A stretch of 64,000 bases of DNA, taken from contig JAKSVG010000003.1 of NCBI GenBank assembly GCA_024408105.1, positions 23,153-87,152 on the forward strand. The letters are read 5' to 3'. Shown here piece by piece: positions 51,801 to 61,002 of the stretch. A program made the translations under genes and the position numbers. The DNA comes from Bacilli bacterium (lineage in GTDB: Bacteria > Bacillota_I > Bacilli_A > RFN20 > CAG-826). How positions within the stretch are numbered: the stretch's first letter is position 1; every line of letters begins with the position of its first letter. The notes below the pieces were generated by a model that saw only the letters and a program-made list of their open reading frames with translations, was not told where the DNA came from and searched no databases.

Positions 51801-52751
51801 ATGAAATATAAAATTTCCATGATTATTTGGCTAATTATAATTGCAACACTTGGTACGCTAGGTTTTGTCTTTACAAGTCAGCCATTATCAAATTTGCAAC
51901 TAGAAACACTTAAAATTTTAGGAATTATTTGTGGAGCAAGCGTTCTTTATTGCTTTGTTGTTGGTGAAATATCAAGAAATAATAGTCAAATGGATAAACT
52001 TTGGTCTATTCTTCCAATCGCATATGCATGGGTTATTGCTGGAATGGGTGGAATGAAACCACGACTCATAATTATCGCGGTTTTAGTTTCGCTATGGGGA
52101 ATACGTTTGACATATAATTTCGCTAAAAAAGGTGCGTATAGTATTAAGTTTTGGTCTGGCGAAGAAGATTATCGTTGGATTTATTTAAGAAAGCAAAAAG
52201 TTTTAAGTAATAAATTTGTGTGGTGTTTATTTGATCTTCTTTTCATAAGTTTGATTCAAAATGCTCTTGTTTTAGGAATCACATTACCAGGGTTAGCAAT
52301 TATGGAAAGTGAAGTATCATTTGGAATCGTTGATATAATTGCAACCATTTTAATGGTTGTGTTTTTGTTTATCGAAATTATTGCAGATTATCAGCAAAAT
52401 AAATTTCAAGTTAAAAAATATGAATATTTAAATAAAGGAATGAAACTAAATGAAATCCCTGAACCATACTGCCGCGGATTTAACATCAAAGGCTTGTGGG
52501 GAGTTATGAGACATCCAAATTATCTTGGTGAACAAGGTTTTTGGATTAGCCTATATTTATTTGTTATTGGAGCTGGTGTTGCTAATTACGGCGTATTTAA
52601 TTGGTCTATGATAGGCTCTATGGTCCTTGTGATGATTTTCATCGGTAGTTCAAGAATGGCTGAGTCTATTTCTGTTAAGAAATATTCCGAATATAAAGAT
52701 TATCAAAATATTGTTTTTAAGTATCTTCCTTTTAGAAAATATAAAAAATAA
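51801..52751 (+). CDS. DUF1295 membrane protein (steroid 5-alpha-reductase C-terminal-like)
   Basis: 316 residues, about seven membrane helices. The C-terminal block LWGVMRHPNYLGEQGFWISLY and MAESISVKKYSEYKDYQ are hallmarks of DUF1295/isoprenylcysteine methyltransferase-like reductases. The substrate is unknown in bacteria. Cotranscribed behind the ZIP transporter; no functional link is evident. Confidence 0.85.
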   Translation: MKYKISMIIWLIIIATLGTLGFVFTSQPLSNLQLETLKILGIICGASVLYCFVVGEISRNNSQMDKLWSILPIAYAWVIAGMGGMKPRLIIIAVLVSLWGIRLTYNFAKKGAYSIKFWSGEEDYRWIYLRKQKVLSNKFVWCLFDLLFISLIQNALVLGITLPGLAIMESEVSFGIVDIIATILMVVFLFIEIIADYQQNKFQVKKYEYLNKGMKLNEIPEPYCRGFNIKGLWGVMRHPNYLGEQGFWISLYLFVIGAGVANYGVFNWSMIGSMVLVMIFIGSSRMAESISVKKYSEYKDYQNIVFKYLPFRKYKK

Positions 52752-52814
52752 TTAATTTTCAAACACGTATATTTTTAAAATAAATTTTTAAAACTTAAAA
52801 TCAAAATAAATATT

Positions 52815-52834
52815 AAAGGATTAAATCCTTTTTA
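52815..52834. terminator. Bidirectional terminator between convergent DUF1295 and anion transporter genes
   Basis: AAAGGATT, A, AATCCTTT with T-run on the plus strand and A-rich flank giving a U-tract on the minus strand. Short loop; AT-rich stem. Confidence 0.5.
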
Positions 52835-54124
52835 TATCACTAATAAAAATGCTGCAGTCGCTACTGGTAGGCCAATTATGCAACCATATTTTGTAAAATC
52901 TAAGATTGAGTACTTGATATTGTATTTTTTAAGTATTCCCATCCACATGATTCCAGCGAGCGCACCAATAGGGGTGAGAAAAGCTCCAATATTTGAAGCA
53001 ATTATTGTTGAATATAATGCGTTTGTTAATGCTTGCCCTTCTAAATAACTCATAATCGATGAATAAACAACCGACATCGGTATGTTGTTTAGTAAATTTG
53101 TCATTAATAATGATGAATATCCATATATGTATTTTGTATTGATTGTTCCAAAAAAATCATAAATATTTTTTGTAATCTCATATTTTTGAAGTGATAAAAC
53201 AATAACAAACATTCCTAATATAAAAGGAATGAGTTCGATTGGAGTCCTTAAAATCGCTTTTTTAAGTTCAATAGGTTTTTCTTTTTTAAGCAATGCAAAT
53301 AACAAGACTGAAAAAATTAGAACCCCTAAAGATATTGCACTTATCAGGTACATTGGCAGAGAAATATAAGATGATATGATTAAAAACACTGTACAAATAG
53401 TTAAAACTATTAAACCAATTATGCTTAATGGCAAATTTAAATTCACTTGTTGTATTTCTTGATGAGAAATCGGAGTTTTTAGTTTTTTGTAGAAAATTAA
53501 TATCAAAATTCCAAATTCTAATAGACCAGCAACTAATGTTGGTAGCCACATTTTTGATAAGTAATCGATAAAAGAAATATTATAACTTTGAGACAAAAAT
53601 ATATTCGTCGGGTTTCCAATTAAAAACATCATTGACCATGTGTTTGCTGCAAGAAATTCACTGACAAGATAAGGGATAGGCGAGATTTTTGCATTTTTGC
53701 TAAAGAAAATGATGAAAGGCGTTAAAGTTAATATAACAATATCATTGGAAGTAAACATTGTTAGTAAAGCAACTAACGCATAAAAAGAGACAAAAATTTT
53801 AAATTGATTGTCCTTGGTGTGCTTCAGCACAAACGTGGCAATATATTCAAATAAACCAGTTTCATCTAGGAATATTGATATTAAACTCATTGATAAAAAT
53901 AAAATCAGAATTTGGAACGGGTTTATTCCTGACTTGCTAGTTAAACCTTGCCATAATTCAGAAAAACTTATCAAGCTAAAAGCAAGTATCAATATTCCAC
54001 CAAGAAGAGCGATAGCCCAATAGAAATTAAGCGTGAATTTTTTGATTCTTATAGACGGCTTAAGAATTGCAGTTATTACAATTGCAATGCAAGTGATTGA
54101 TGCAATAATAATTGTCGCTAACAT
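52832..54124 (-). CDS. Ion-transporter superfamily (ArsB/NhaD/SLC13-like) anion permease
   Basis: 430 residues, about 11-12 membrane helices. Superfamily motifs: FTSNDIVILTLTPFI in the first re-entrant half and FLIGNPTNIFLS, with a second inverted half containing LLNNIPMSVVYSSIM. Similar to ArsB and CitMHS permeases. Substrate (arsenite, citrate, phosphate or other anion) cannot be assigned; no ars genes adjoin. TATAAT lies about 10 bases before the ATG, so the leader is minimal. Confidence 0.8.
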   Translation of the reverse strand: MLATIIIASITCIAIVITAILKPSIRIKKFTLNFYWAIALLGGILILAFSLISFSELWQGLTSKSGINPFQILILFLSMSLISIFLDETGLFEYIATFVLKHTKDNQFKIFVSFYALVALLTMFTSNDIVILTLTPFIIFFSKNAKISPIPYLVSEFLAANTWSMMFLIGNPTNIFLSQSYNISFIDYLSKMWLPTLVAGLLEFGILILIFYKKLKTPISHQEIQQVNLNLPLSIIGLIVLTICTVFLIISSYISLPMYLISAISLGVLIFSVLLFALLKKEKPIELKKAILRTPIELIPFILGMFVIVLSLQKYEITKNIYDFFGTINTKYIYGYSSLLMTNLLNNIPMSVVYSSIMSYLEGQALTNALYSTIIASNIGAFLTPIGALAGIMWMGILKKYNIKYSILDFTKYGCIIGLPVATAAFLLVI

Positions 54125-54229
54125 AACGAGCAGTATTATATGCCTTTTTTCTTGTTATGGCGCAATAATATATAAAAATATTATTTATTGTGGTATCCTA
54201 TTACACATAATATTGTTCATTTTACTTAT

Positions 54230-55099
54230 ATGATTAAATTAACAAATGATGAAATAGAAAAATATCAAAAACTATATGAATCGCTATATAACGATCCAAG
54301 AATTTTAAGGATGAAAGAATTTTCCCAACATCGTGGTTCAAGTCCATATGTTCATTCATTAAAAGTTGCTAGAAGAGCATATTGGATCGCAAAGCGATGG
54401 TGGTTTAAGGTCAATTTCGAAGACCTACTTATTGGGGCCATGCTACATGATTATTGCTTATATACATGGCGAGGAAAATCTGGCAGATTTAAATTTGCTG
54501 CTAGACATCCAAAAACATCATGCAAGAACGCTGAAAGAGATTTTAAGATTAATGATTGCATTAAAAATATAATTCTTTCTCATATGTGGCCATTAAATTT
54601 CTTTTGTTTTCATAAATCTAAAGAAGCACATGTTGTTGCATTGGCTGATGATATTATTGCAATTGAAGAAGGGCTATGTTCGATTAAGTGGAAAGGAAAA
54701 CGCAAAGATAAATATTTTAGTAAAATATTTTGCTTAGAAAATCCAAAAAAATATAAAATTAAAAAAGGACACGTTTTGAATCTTCACGATTCTCCTTATA
54801 AGGCGATAGAAAATGGTTATAAAATCATTGAGATGAGATTAAACGAAAAGAAACGCCAGTGCTTAAAAGCGGGGGATTATATTCAATTTAAAAATAGAAC
54901 AACTGAAGAAACAATGATTGTTCAAATAATAAGCGTTTCTCGTTACTCATCTTTTGATGAATTATATAATAATTGTGATAAGATTGAATTAGGATATGAA
55001 TCCAATCAAGAGGCTAATCCAAATGACATGGGTCAATATTACTCAAAAGAGAAAATGGCTAAGTATGGTGTATTAGCAATCAAGATAAGGAAGATTTAA
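54230..55099 (+). CDS. HD-domain hydrolase fused to ASCH domain
   Basis: 289 residues from ATG 54230; an in-frame TTG at 54188 overlaps promoter-like sequence. N-terminal HD phosphohydrolase (about 35-150): H42, MLHDY (H73-D74), H93, H118 and D140. C-terminal ASCH domain (about 177-289): LNLHDSPYKAIENGYKIIEMRL, LKAGDYIQF, YYSKEKMAKYGVLAIKI. HD domains hydrolyse phosphate esters; ASCH domains bind RNA or modified nucleotides, so a nucleotide-related substrate is likely. First gene of a five-gene operon. Confidence 0.82.
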   Translation: MIKLTNDEIEKYQKLYESLYNDPRILRMKEFSQHRGSSPYVHSLKVARRAYWIAKRWWFKVNFEDLLIGAMLHDYCLYTWRGKSGRFKFAARHPKTSCKNAERDFKINDCIKNIILSHMWPLNFFCFHKSKEAHVVALADDIIAIEEGLCSIKWKGKRKDKYFSKIFCLENPKKYKIKKGHVLNLHDSPYKAIENGYKIIEMRLNEKKRQCLKAGDYIQFKNRTTEETMIVQIISVSRYSSFDELYNNCDKIELGYESNQEANPNDMGQYYSKEKMAKYGVLAIKIRKI

Positions 55100-55100
55100 T

Positions 55101-55442
55101 ATGGCAAAACTTAAAAGATACTGTGGGAGTTATTTATTAAATATAGAAAACGGAAAAATTGGTGAATATTGTGGCCGTTATCTTTACGAAGTTGACGGCA
55201 ATAAAGTCAAACGTTATTGTGGCCCATATTTATACGAAATTGATGGAAACAAAATCAAAGAATATTGTGGTCGTTATCTTTTAGAGATTGATGGCAATAA
55301 AGTCAAACGTTATTGTGGCCAATATTTATATGAAATTGACGGCAATAAAATCAAACAATATTGTGGTCCTTATCTCTATGAGATAGATGGCTTTGTATCT
55401 AATAGAGAATTAATAGCTTTAATTGCAATACTATTTGCATAA
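55101..55442 (+). CDS. Six-fold 16-residue Cys-repeat protein, unknown function
   Basis: 113 residues almost wholly made of six copies of a 16-residue unit, consensus YCGxYLYEIDGNKIKx, with YCG at residues 7, 23, 39, 55, 71 and 87. Each unit is a likely beta-hairpin, so the whole may form a small beta-propeller or flower. One Cys per unit would line up on the same face. A hydrophobic tail ELIALIAILFA follows. No signal peptide. It starts one base after the HD-ASCH stop and lies before an ABC transporter. Similar repeats occur in uncharacterised Firmicutes proteins, but I cannot name the family with confidence. Confidence 0.78.
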   Translation: MAKLKRYCGSYLLNIENGKIGEYCGRYLYEVDGNKVKRYCGPYLYEIDGNKIKEYCGRYLLEIDGNKVKRYCGQYLYEIDGNKIKQYCGPYLYEIDGFVSNRELIALIAILFA

Positions 55443-55451
55443 GGAGATTTT

Positions 55452-56357
55452 ATGAACGCAATCGAAACAAAAGATTTAGTTAAATCCTATCGCGGGCATA
55501 TTGTGTTAGATAAAGTTAATTTGGTTGTTCCAGAAGGAAGCATCTTTGGCTTTGTCGGTGAAAATGGCGCTGGAAAAACCACAGTTATGAGAGTTATATC
55601 AGGCCTTGCTGAACCTACGAGTGGCGAATACAGCATTTTTGGAGTGAATAATAAGTCTTCAAAAATTTATAGCGAAAGAAAAAAGACATCAGCAATTGTT
55701 GAAACAACTAGTTTGATTCCAACTATGACTGCTAAGCAGAACCTTACTTTCGCGTGCTTATATTTAGGCATAAAAGAGAAGCCTAATTTTGATGAGATTC
55801 TTGCTCAAGTAGGTCTAAAAGATGTCGGCAATAAGAAAGCGAAAAACTATTCACTTGGAATGAAACAAAGATTAGGGATTGCTCTAGCAATGCTAAACAA
55901 ACCCAAACTTTTGTTGCTTGATGAGCCAATGAATGGCCTTGATCCTGAAGGAATAGCAGAATTACGAGACTTACTAATTCAATTGAATAAACAAGGGATG
56001 ACTATTTTGATTTCATCTCATATTCTTTCTGAGTTAGAAAAAATTTCAACTCATTATGGAATCATTTCTCATGGAAGATTATTAAAAACAATAACTATTG
56101 ATGAACTTAGAGATCGATGCAGAAAAGGCATTGATGTTTCAGTTGACAATCCAATCAATACTATGCGAGCTTTTAAAGAAATGAAAATAAATGATTATAA
56201 GCAGACTTCTCCTTTCACTTTTAAAGTTTTTGATAACATCAAAATTGTAGATTTAGTTACGGGATTATCAAAAGCAAATGTTGATATAAAAGCTTTAGAA
56301 TCCAAAGATGAAAGTGTTGAAGAATACTATTTATCACTTATAAAGGAGGAAAACTGA
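55452..56357 (+). CDS. ABC transporter ATP-binding protein (BcrA/CcmA type)
   Basis: 301 residues. Walker A GENGAGKTT (about 37-45), signature YSLGMKQRLGIALAM, Walker B LLLLDEPMNGLDPEG, H-loop ISSHILSELEK. The C-terminal extension of about 80 residues is typical of drug/bacteriocin-type or NatA-like ATPases. Works with the permease encoded 2 bases downstream. RBS AAGGAG. Confidence 0.92.
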   Translation: MNAIETKDLVKSYRGHIVLDKVNLVVPEGSIFGFVGENGAGKTTVMRVISGLAEPTSGEYSIFGVNNKSSKIYSERKKTSAIVETTSLIPTMTAKQNLTFACLYLGIKEKPNFDEILAQVGLKDVGNKKAKNYSLGMKQRLGIALAMLNKPKLLLLDEPMNGLDPEGIAELRDLLIQLNKQGMTILISSHILSELEKISTHYGIISHGRLLKTITIDELRDRCRKGIDVSVDNPINTMRAFKEMKINDYKQTSPFTFKVFDNIKIVDLVTGLSKANVDIKALESKDESVEEYYLSLIKEEN

Positions 56358-56358
56358 G

Positions 56359-57183
56359 ATGGCACATCTTTTGAAAAGTTTCTTTTATAAGTTGATTAAT
56401 GACATTACTTTTAGGATTACAGCAATTATTGGTGTTGCTTTAGCAATTTTAATGACGATTTTATATTCTGTCTTTATAAAAGATATTATGGGTTCAGGAG
56501 CATACATGCTATCTTTTTCGGTTAACCCATTCCAAAATTTCGGCATTGCTATACCTGTTAACTTAGTAATATTTACCACCTTGCTATTTAGTCAAGGAAT
56601 TATTCGTAATCAAATTATTGTCGGTAATTCAAAAACCAAAGTTTATTTATCGTTGTTAATTGGAGGAGTGGTATTTACTCTTTCTTTGCTAACTATCTAT
56701 GTTGGCGTTTGTGTTGGACTATCCACAATAATTGGAGGATTTTTACCTTCTGTAAAAGGCACGGTTATTGAATCATTCGTTTCTCCAACGACTATTGTCC
56801 AAATTATTGTTATTGCAATCACATCAAATATCGTTATTGCTTCATATTCAATATTTATAGCAACTGGGATTAGAAATAGTGGCCCTTGTATCCCACTTTC
56901 AATCGTTCCAACGATTCTTCTAGGCGTTTTTGCGATGATGATAAATTTGCTTGGATCACTTGAGGGCCTTAATATTCCTCAATGGTTAGTCATGGTTAAC
57001 AAAATTGCTAATCCGTTCAATATAACATCATCAATAAGTTATACAGCTACCATTACAAGTGGCCAACCACAAATTGTTATTCCTCAAGAAGATTTTGTTT
57101 TTAACCTAATTAACAATATAGTTTATATTGTTGTTTTCTCTTGCTTTGGAGTTATTTCGTTTAATAAGAAAGACATTAAATAA
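56359..57183 (+). CDS. ABC transporter permease (ABC-2 type)
   Basis: 274 residues, six predicted membrane helices, with the long loop between helices 1 and 2 typical of ABC-2 permeases. RBS AAGGAGG inside the end of the ATPase gene. Partner of the preceding ATPase; export of a peptide, lipid or drug is the usual role. Substrate unknown. Confidence 0.85.
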   Translation: MAHLLKSFFYKLINDITFRITAIIGVALAILMTILYSVFIKDIMGSGAYMLSFSVNPFQNFGIAIPVNLVIFTTLLFSQGIIRNQIIVGNSKTKVYLSLLIGGVVFTLSLLTIYVGVCVGLSTIIGGFLPSVKGTVIESFVSPTTIVQIIVIAITSNIVIASYSIFIATGIRNSGPCIPLSIVPTILLGVFAMMINLLGSLEGLNIPQWLVMVNKIANPFNITSSISYTATITSGQPQIVIPQEDFVFNLINNIVYIVVFSCFGVISFNKKDIK

Positions 57184-57185
57184 TT

Positions 57186-58235
57186 ATGAATATTAGTAAA
57201 AGATCACTTTTTATCATACCTTTAATTACTTTTTTAATTTCTTCTTGTTCTAACGGAGCATCAAGTTCATCTCACGGACCAACCCATACTGGTAGACCAT
57301 CAACCAGTGAATCTTCTACTACTCAAACCTCAACCAGTAGTTCATCTTCGTCGTCTAGTAGTGCATCATCATCTACCACAAGTTATGAAACAATTGATAA
57401 ACAAATAGAAGACATTGTGAAAAATGGATATAATGCTGCTCCATACTATCAAGGCATTTCTGATTCGCTTAGTGGAAATAACTTAAAAAGTGCGTTGACA
57501 TCCTTAATTAGTTCTCACACAAAACTAAATTACGATAATTTAGAAGATTATATGAGAATTACTGACCGCGATTGGGAAAGATCTCCAATAGTGTCTGATT
57601 CAAATCCATATGTAATTCTTCTTTATTACACCCAAAACGACAACGATTCAAAGCAACAACTTTGGAATCATTATCATACATTGGAGACAAAATTTGGAAT
57701 TCCTGAATCTCAACAATCATGGGATAAAGAACATATTTGGGCGAAATCCAATGGATTTCCAAGCTCTGGTCAACCTGCATATAGCGATTTGCATCATTTA
57801 AGAGCTTCAGACAGAAAAAATAACAACACAAGAAGCTCACTTCCATTTGCTGACGTAATTTCTGGAGCATCTAATGTTAACGACTTTAGCGGAACACCTA
57901 GCGGAAAAAAAGGCACAAACAATGGAACCTCGGTTTATGAGCCATACTCAATTTATAAAGGAGACGTAGCAAGAGCTTTGCTATATATGGCAACATGCTA
58001 TTCTTCTATGTTGTCATTGACAACAGGAAAAGATTCTAGCGGTGGTAAATGGGGCTTCTTATCGACATTATTAAAGTGGAATTTAGAGGATGCGCCTGAT
58101 GAATTTGAAATAAGGAGAAATTCGCTTGTCCAACTTTATCAAGGAAATCGAAATCCGTTTATTGATCACCCTGAATATGCGTGTAGAATTTATTCAACGG
58201 GTGATTCCTCTATTAAATCAGTCTGCGGATTTTAA
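57186..58235 (+). CDS. Secreted lipoprotein, endonuclease I-like nuclease
   Basis: 349 residues. Lipobox ISSC (Cys21) and a Ser/Thr-rich linker (about 24-67), then an endonuclease I domain: SWDKEHIWAKS (178-188, with general-base H183), SDLHHLRASDRKNNNTRS (H203/H204) and the late GNRNPFIDHPEYA. A second, longer member of the family is at 31796-33559. It probably degrades nucleic acid at the cell surface. Three bases after the ABC permease, so probably cotranscribed with it. Confidence 0.88.
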   Translation: MNISKRSLFIIPLITFLISSCSNGASSSSHGPTHTGRPSTSESSTTQTSTSSSSSSSSSASSSTTSYETIDKQIEDIVKNGYNAAPYYQGISDSLSGNNLKSALTSLISSHTKLNYDNLEDYMRITDRDWERSPIVSDSNPYVILLYYTQNDNDSKQQLWNHYHTLETKFGIPESQQSWDKEHIWAKSNGFPSSGQPAYSDLHHLRASDRKNNNTRSSLPFADVISGASNVNDFSGTPSGKKGTNNGTSVYEPYSIYKGDVARALLYMATCYSSMLSLTTGKDSSGGKWGFLSTLLKWNLEDAPDEFEIRRNSLVQLYQGNRNPFIDHPEYACRIYSTGDSSIKSVCGF

Positions 58236-58248
58236 TATAAGTATTAAG

Positions 58249-58276
58249 AAAGAACCTTTAAAAGGTTCTTTTATTT
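58249..58276. terminator. Bidirectional terminator after the 54230-58235 operon
   Basis: AAGAACCTTT (58250-58259) and AAAGGTTCTT (58261-58270) with T-run; shared by the convergent DUF5662 gene, whose stop lies at 58271-58273. Confidence 0.7.
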
Positions 58277-58870
58277 TAATTTGGGCAAGTCAATCATTTT
58301 TATTGTAGATTCATAAAATTGACTATCAGGATATTTATCATTAATTTCTTTGTATTTAACTTTTGTATTTTTCTTGTTGAGATTTTTCCAACCATTTAAT
58401 GAGTACTCTTTTAATGCCCATAAAATGAATTCTTTAGTCCCATCATTCATGAAGTAATGGTCTTTTTTGTTTTCAAAATATTTTAATGTTGTATCTGGCT
58501 TAAAATTCTCTGGATTATATGTGTATGATGCACTCAGCATATCGCAGACATATTCACATGCATATTTCCAAGGCATTTTGCGAGCGAGTACTCTCCCTCC
58601 AAAAAAATCAGTCCAATATTCCCAATGATGAGGATTTCTTTTCGTGTGGTGTTGGCAAACTCTTGAATAATAATTATTATTCAATCTTTCTTCATATACA
58701 GGTGAATATGAACCTTTATAGTATTTTGATGAAGTGTGAAATTCCAGCCAACCGAATTTTGTTAAATCATGCTTTAATGTATGAAAAAATATGCCCATAT
58801 GAGATGCATTTTTAATGACTCTGTGACGGTGCTTTGTTATTAATATAAAATGCTTAAATGGATGCGACAT
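58271..58870 (-). CDS. DUF5662 family protein
   Basis: 199 residues. The N-terminal pattern HFILITKHRHRVIKNASHMG, LKHDLTKFGWLEF and HHTKRNPHHWEYWTD, with many conserved His/Asp, is characteristic of DUF5662, an HD-like putative hydrolase found in Firmicutes and phages. Function not established. The extended -10 TG-A-TAAGAT (58886-58878) ends 7 bases before the ATG; no SD, leaderless. Monocistronic. Confidence 0.78.
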   Translation of the reverse strand: MSHPFKHFILITKHRHRVIKNASHMGIFFHTLKHDLTKFGWLEFHTSSKYYKGSYSPVYEERLNNNYYSRVCQHHTKRNPHHWEYWTDFFGGRVLARKMPWKYACEYVCDMLSASYTYNPENFKPDTTLKYFENKKDHYFMNDGTKEFILWALKEYSLNGWKNLNKKNTKVKYKEINDKYPDSQFYESTIKMIDLPKLK

Positions 58871-58889
58871 AAAATTAATCTTATCACAA

Positions 58890-59438
58890 TTATTTGACTT
58901 GTTGTCCTTTTAAACCAATAAGTACTTTGTCAATCATTTCATTACCAAGCAATTTTCCAATAATTGCTAGAGCAAATGGAAGTGAATAAGCCATTGATCT
59001 TGCAGTAATTATATTTCCGTCTATTTCAACTTCGTTGCCAGTGAAGATTCCCTCTCCTTCTTGACAACCAGCAAAACATGTATATCTTTTTCCTTTCAAT
59101 AAACCTTTTCTTCCTAAAACTGAAGGAGCCGCACAAATTGCGCACAAAAGTTTGTTATCATGAGCAAATTCATCGATTATAGCATCAACCTTAGATGATT
59201 CCTTTAAGTTCATCGTTCCCTTTCCTCCGCCAGGAAGAACGAGAAAATCATAGTCTTTTGAATCAACTTCATCAATCGATATATCAGCACTTAAATGAAT
59301 ATTAAAAGAAGAAGTAACATCTTTAGATGTTGATATTGATGATGTAACTATTTCAATTCCGGAACGAATCAAGACATCTCTTGTTAATAAAGCTTCACAG
59401 TCTTCAAAACCGTTTGCTAGAAAAATCAATCCTCTCAT
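58890..59438 (-). CDS. DJ-1/PfpI family protein
   Basis: 182 residues from the ATG at 59438; a further in-frame ATG at 59453 is rejected because the GGAGG serving the 59438 start lies within its first codons. Conserved Glu in GFEDCEAL and nucleophile C102 in CAICAAPSVLG. Family members are glyoxalase/deglycase-like or stress chaperones. It lies directly behind the FAD flavoprotein gene, so the two are cotranscribed. Confidence 0.88.
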   Translation of the reverse strand: MRGLIFLANGFEDCEALLTRDVLIRSGIEIVTSSISTSKDVTSSFNIHLSADISIDEVDSKDYDFLVLPGGGKGTMNLKESSKVDAIIDEFAHDNKLLCAICAAPSVLGRKGLLKGKRYTCFAGCQEGEGIFTGNEVEIDGNIITARSMAYSLPFALAIIGKLLGNEMIDKVLIGLKGQQVK

Positions 59439-59439
59439 A

Positions 59440-60939
59440 TTAACAACCTCCATTTGGTTCTTTATATTCTTTATTTAAATCTTTGCACATTCTAATGATA
59501 GCGTATTTTCCTGTAGCGGCTGCAAATGGAAGACCGCCAGGTGATGAAACAAATTGCCCTGAAAGCAGAAAGTTATTTAATCCTTCTATTCTTCCGTCGC
59601 ATACAAATGCATTCTTTTTGTCTTTGATTGAAAAAGACATATACGCTCCACAAGTGGCATTATTAAATTTATTTAATGTTAGTGGTGTAAAAATATCAAT
59701 TATTTGCAATTTGTTTTTGAAATTAGGGTATTTATTAATAAATGCTTTGCATAATTTTTTAGCAAGATTTTGCTTATGTGTTTCATATTTATTTTTGTTT
59801 TTAATTTCTTCCCAAAAACTGTAATCCTCGTTTGTTTGATCAATAAATAAATGACAAAGAGTTTTATTGTTTTTTACATATACCGATGGTTCATAAGAAT
59901 AATTTCTAAATGTCATCGTTTTAAAGAAATGCTTACCTATTTTAATAGAAGGGATTGAAATGATATTAGATGTATCAAACTTGGACAAATCACCCTCAAC
60001 CAATAAAGTCACTTGAAATGCGCTAGGTAAATTGTAGTTTTTAGTATCTTCATAGCATTTAATCATTTTTTCATGTTTGAATCGTTTGTCTAATAGCTTA
60101 TTCATGGCATAAATTGAATCACAACAAGAAATTATATAATCTGCGAAATATGAAGCATTTTTTGCTTTTACTCCAATCGCTTTATTATTTTTAATAATAA
60201 TTTTATTTACTTCTTCGTTTAAGATATATTTTCCACCGAGTGATTCGTATTTACTTTTTATGTTATTTACAAGAGGAAGCGCTCCTCCTGAAATTAAATC
60301 GCAATCCCCATTTACAAAGTTGGTATAAACATATAGAAGGCAGAATAACGAACAATAACCGGGTTGAGCATTTTCAAGGAATGTCCTAAGTTCTTTGTTT
60401 TTAAATTTTTTTGCGTATTCTTTTCTCGAAATCTTTAAACTTTTAACAAATGAATATAACTTGCCATATTTATTTTTAACCATGCTCATAACGTCTTTGG
60501 CTTCTAGTTGCTCATATGGTTTGTTTATGTTCATTAAATTGAATACTATAAAACGCTTCGCCATTTGGAAGAAATTTTTAATTTCTAATTCATCTTCTGG
60601 AGCATTTTGAATCCATTCATCCATTGATTTTGTCATATCCCTATATAGATGAAATTTATTTTCATATGAGCATAAAGATGGTAACTCTATTATTTTTGTA
60701 TTTTTATTAATCGCTCCAATGTCGTTCCAAATTTTATTTATTGGATCATATTCTTTTGTTCCTGTGAACCAGTGGATGCAAATATCTATGTAATTATTTC
60801 CTTTGTAATATCCTCGACAAAAACCGCCTAAATATGGGTTTTTCTCAATTATTGTCACATCAAGCCCGTTTTCAAGCGCATAAATTCCTGCTGATAAGCC
60901 AGAAATCCCTCCGCCTATAATGATTAATTTTTGTCGCAT
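59440..60939 (-). CDS. CrtI/phytoene-desaturase-like FAD-dependent oxidoreductase
   Basis: 499 residues. N-terminal dinucleotide fold GGGISGLSAGIYALENG with VTIIEKNPYLGGFCRGY, and a C-terminal FAD motif GLNNFLLSGQFVSSPGGLPFAAATG. Related to retinol saturase/carotenoid desaturase-like enzymes common in Firmicutes; substrate unknown. TATACT (60951-60946) ends 6 bases before the ATG with no SD, a leaderless start. Divergent from the phosphoesterase, whose own -10 is about 40 bp away. Confidence 0.85.
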   Translation of the reverse strand: MRQKLIIIGGGISGLSAGIYALENGLDVTIIEKNPYLGGFCRGYYKGNNYIDICIHWFTGTKEYDPINKIWNDIGAINKNTKIIELPSLCSYENKFHLYRDMTKSMDEWIQNAPEDELEIKNFFQMAKRFIVFNLMNINKPYEQLEAKDVMSMVKNKYGKLYSFVKSLKISRKEYAKKFKNKELRTFLENAQPGYCSLFCLLYVYTNFVNGDCDLISGGALPLVNNIKSKYESLGGKYILNEEVNKIIIKNNKAIGVKAKNASYFADYIISCCDSIYAMNKLLDKRFKHEKMIKCYEDTKNYNLPSAFQVTLLVEGDLSKFDTSNIISIPSIKIGKHFFKTMTFRNYSYEPSVYVKNNKTLCHLFIDQTNEDYSFWEEIKNKNKYETHKQNLAKKLCKAFINKYPNFKNKLQIIDIFTPLTLNKFNNATCGAYMSFSIKDKKNAFVCDGRIEGLNNFLLSGQFVSSPGGLPFAAATGKYAIIRMCKDLNKEYKEPNGGC

Positions 60940-61002
60940 GATAATAGTATATATTTTTGTAAGTCTCTATTCAAACATAGAGAAGAGTGTTATCATTACA
61001 AT

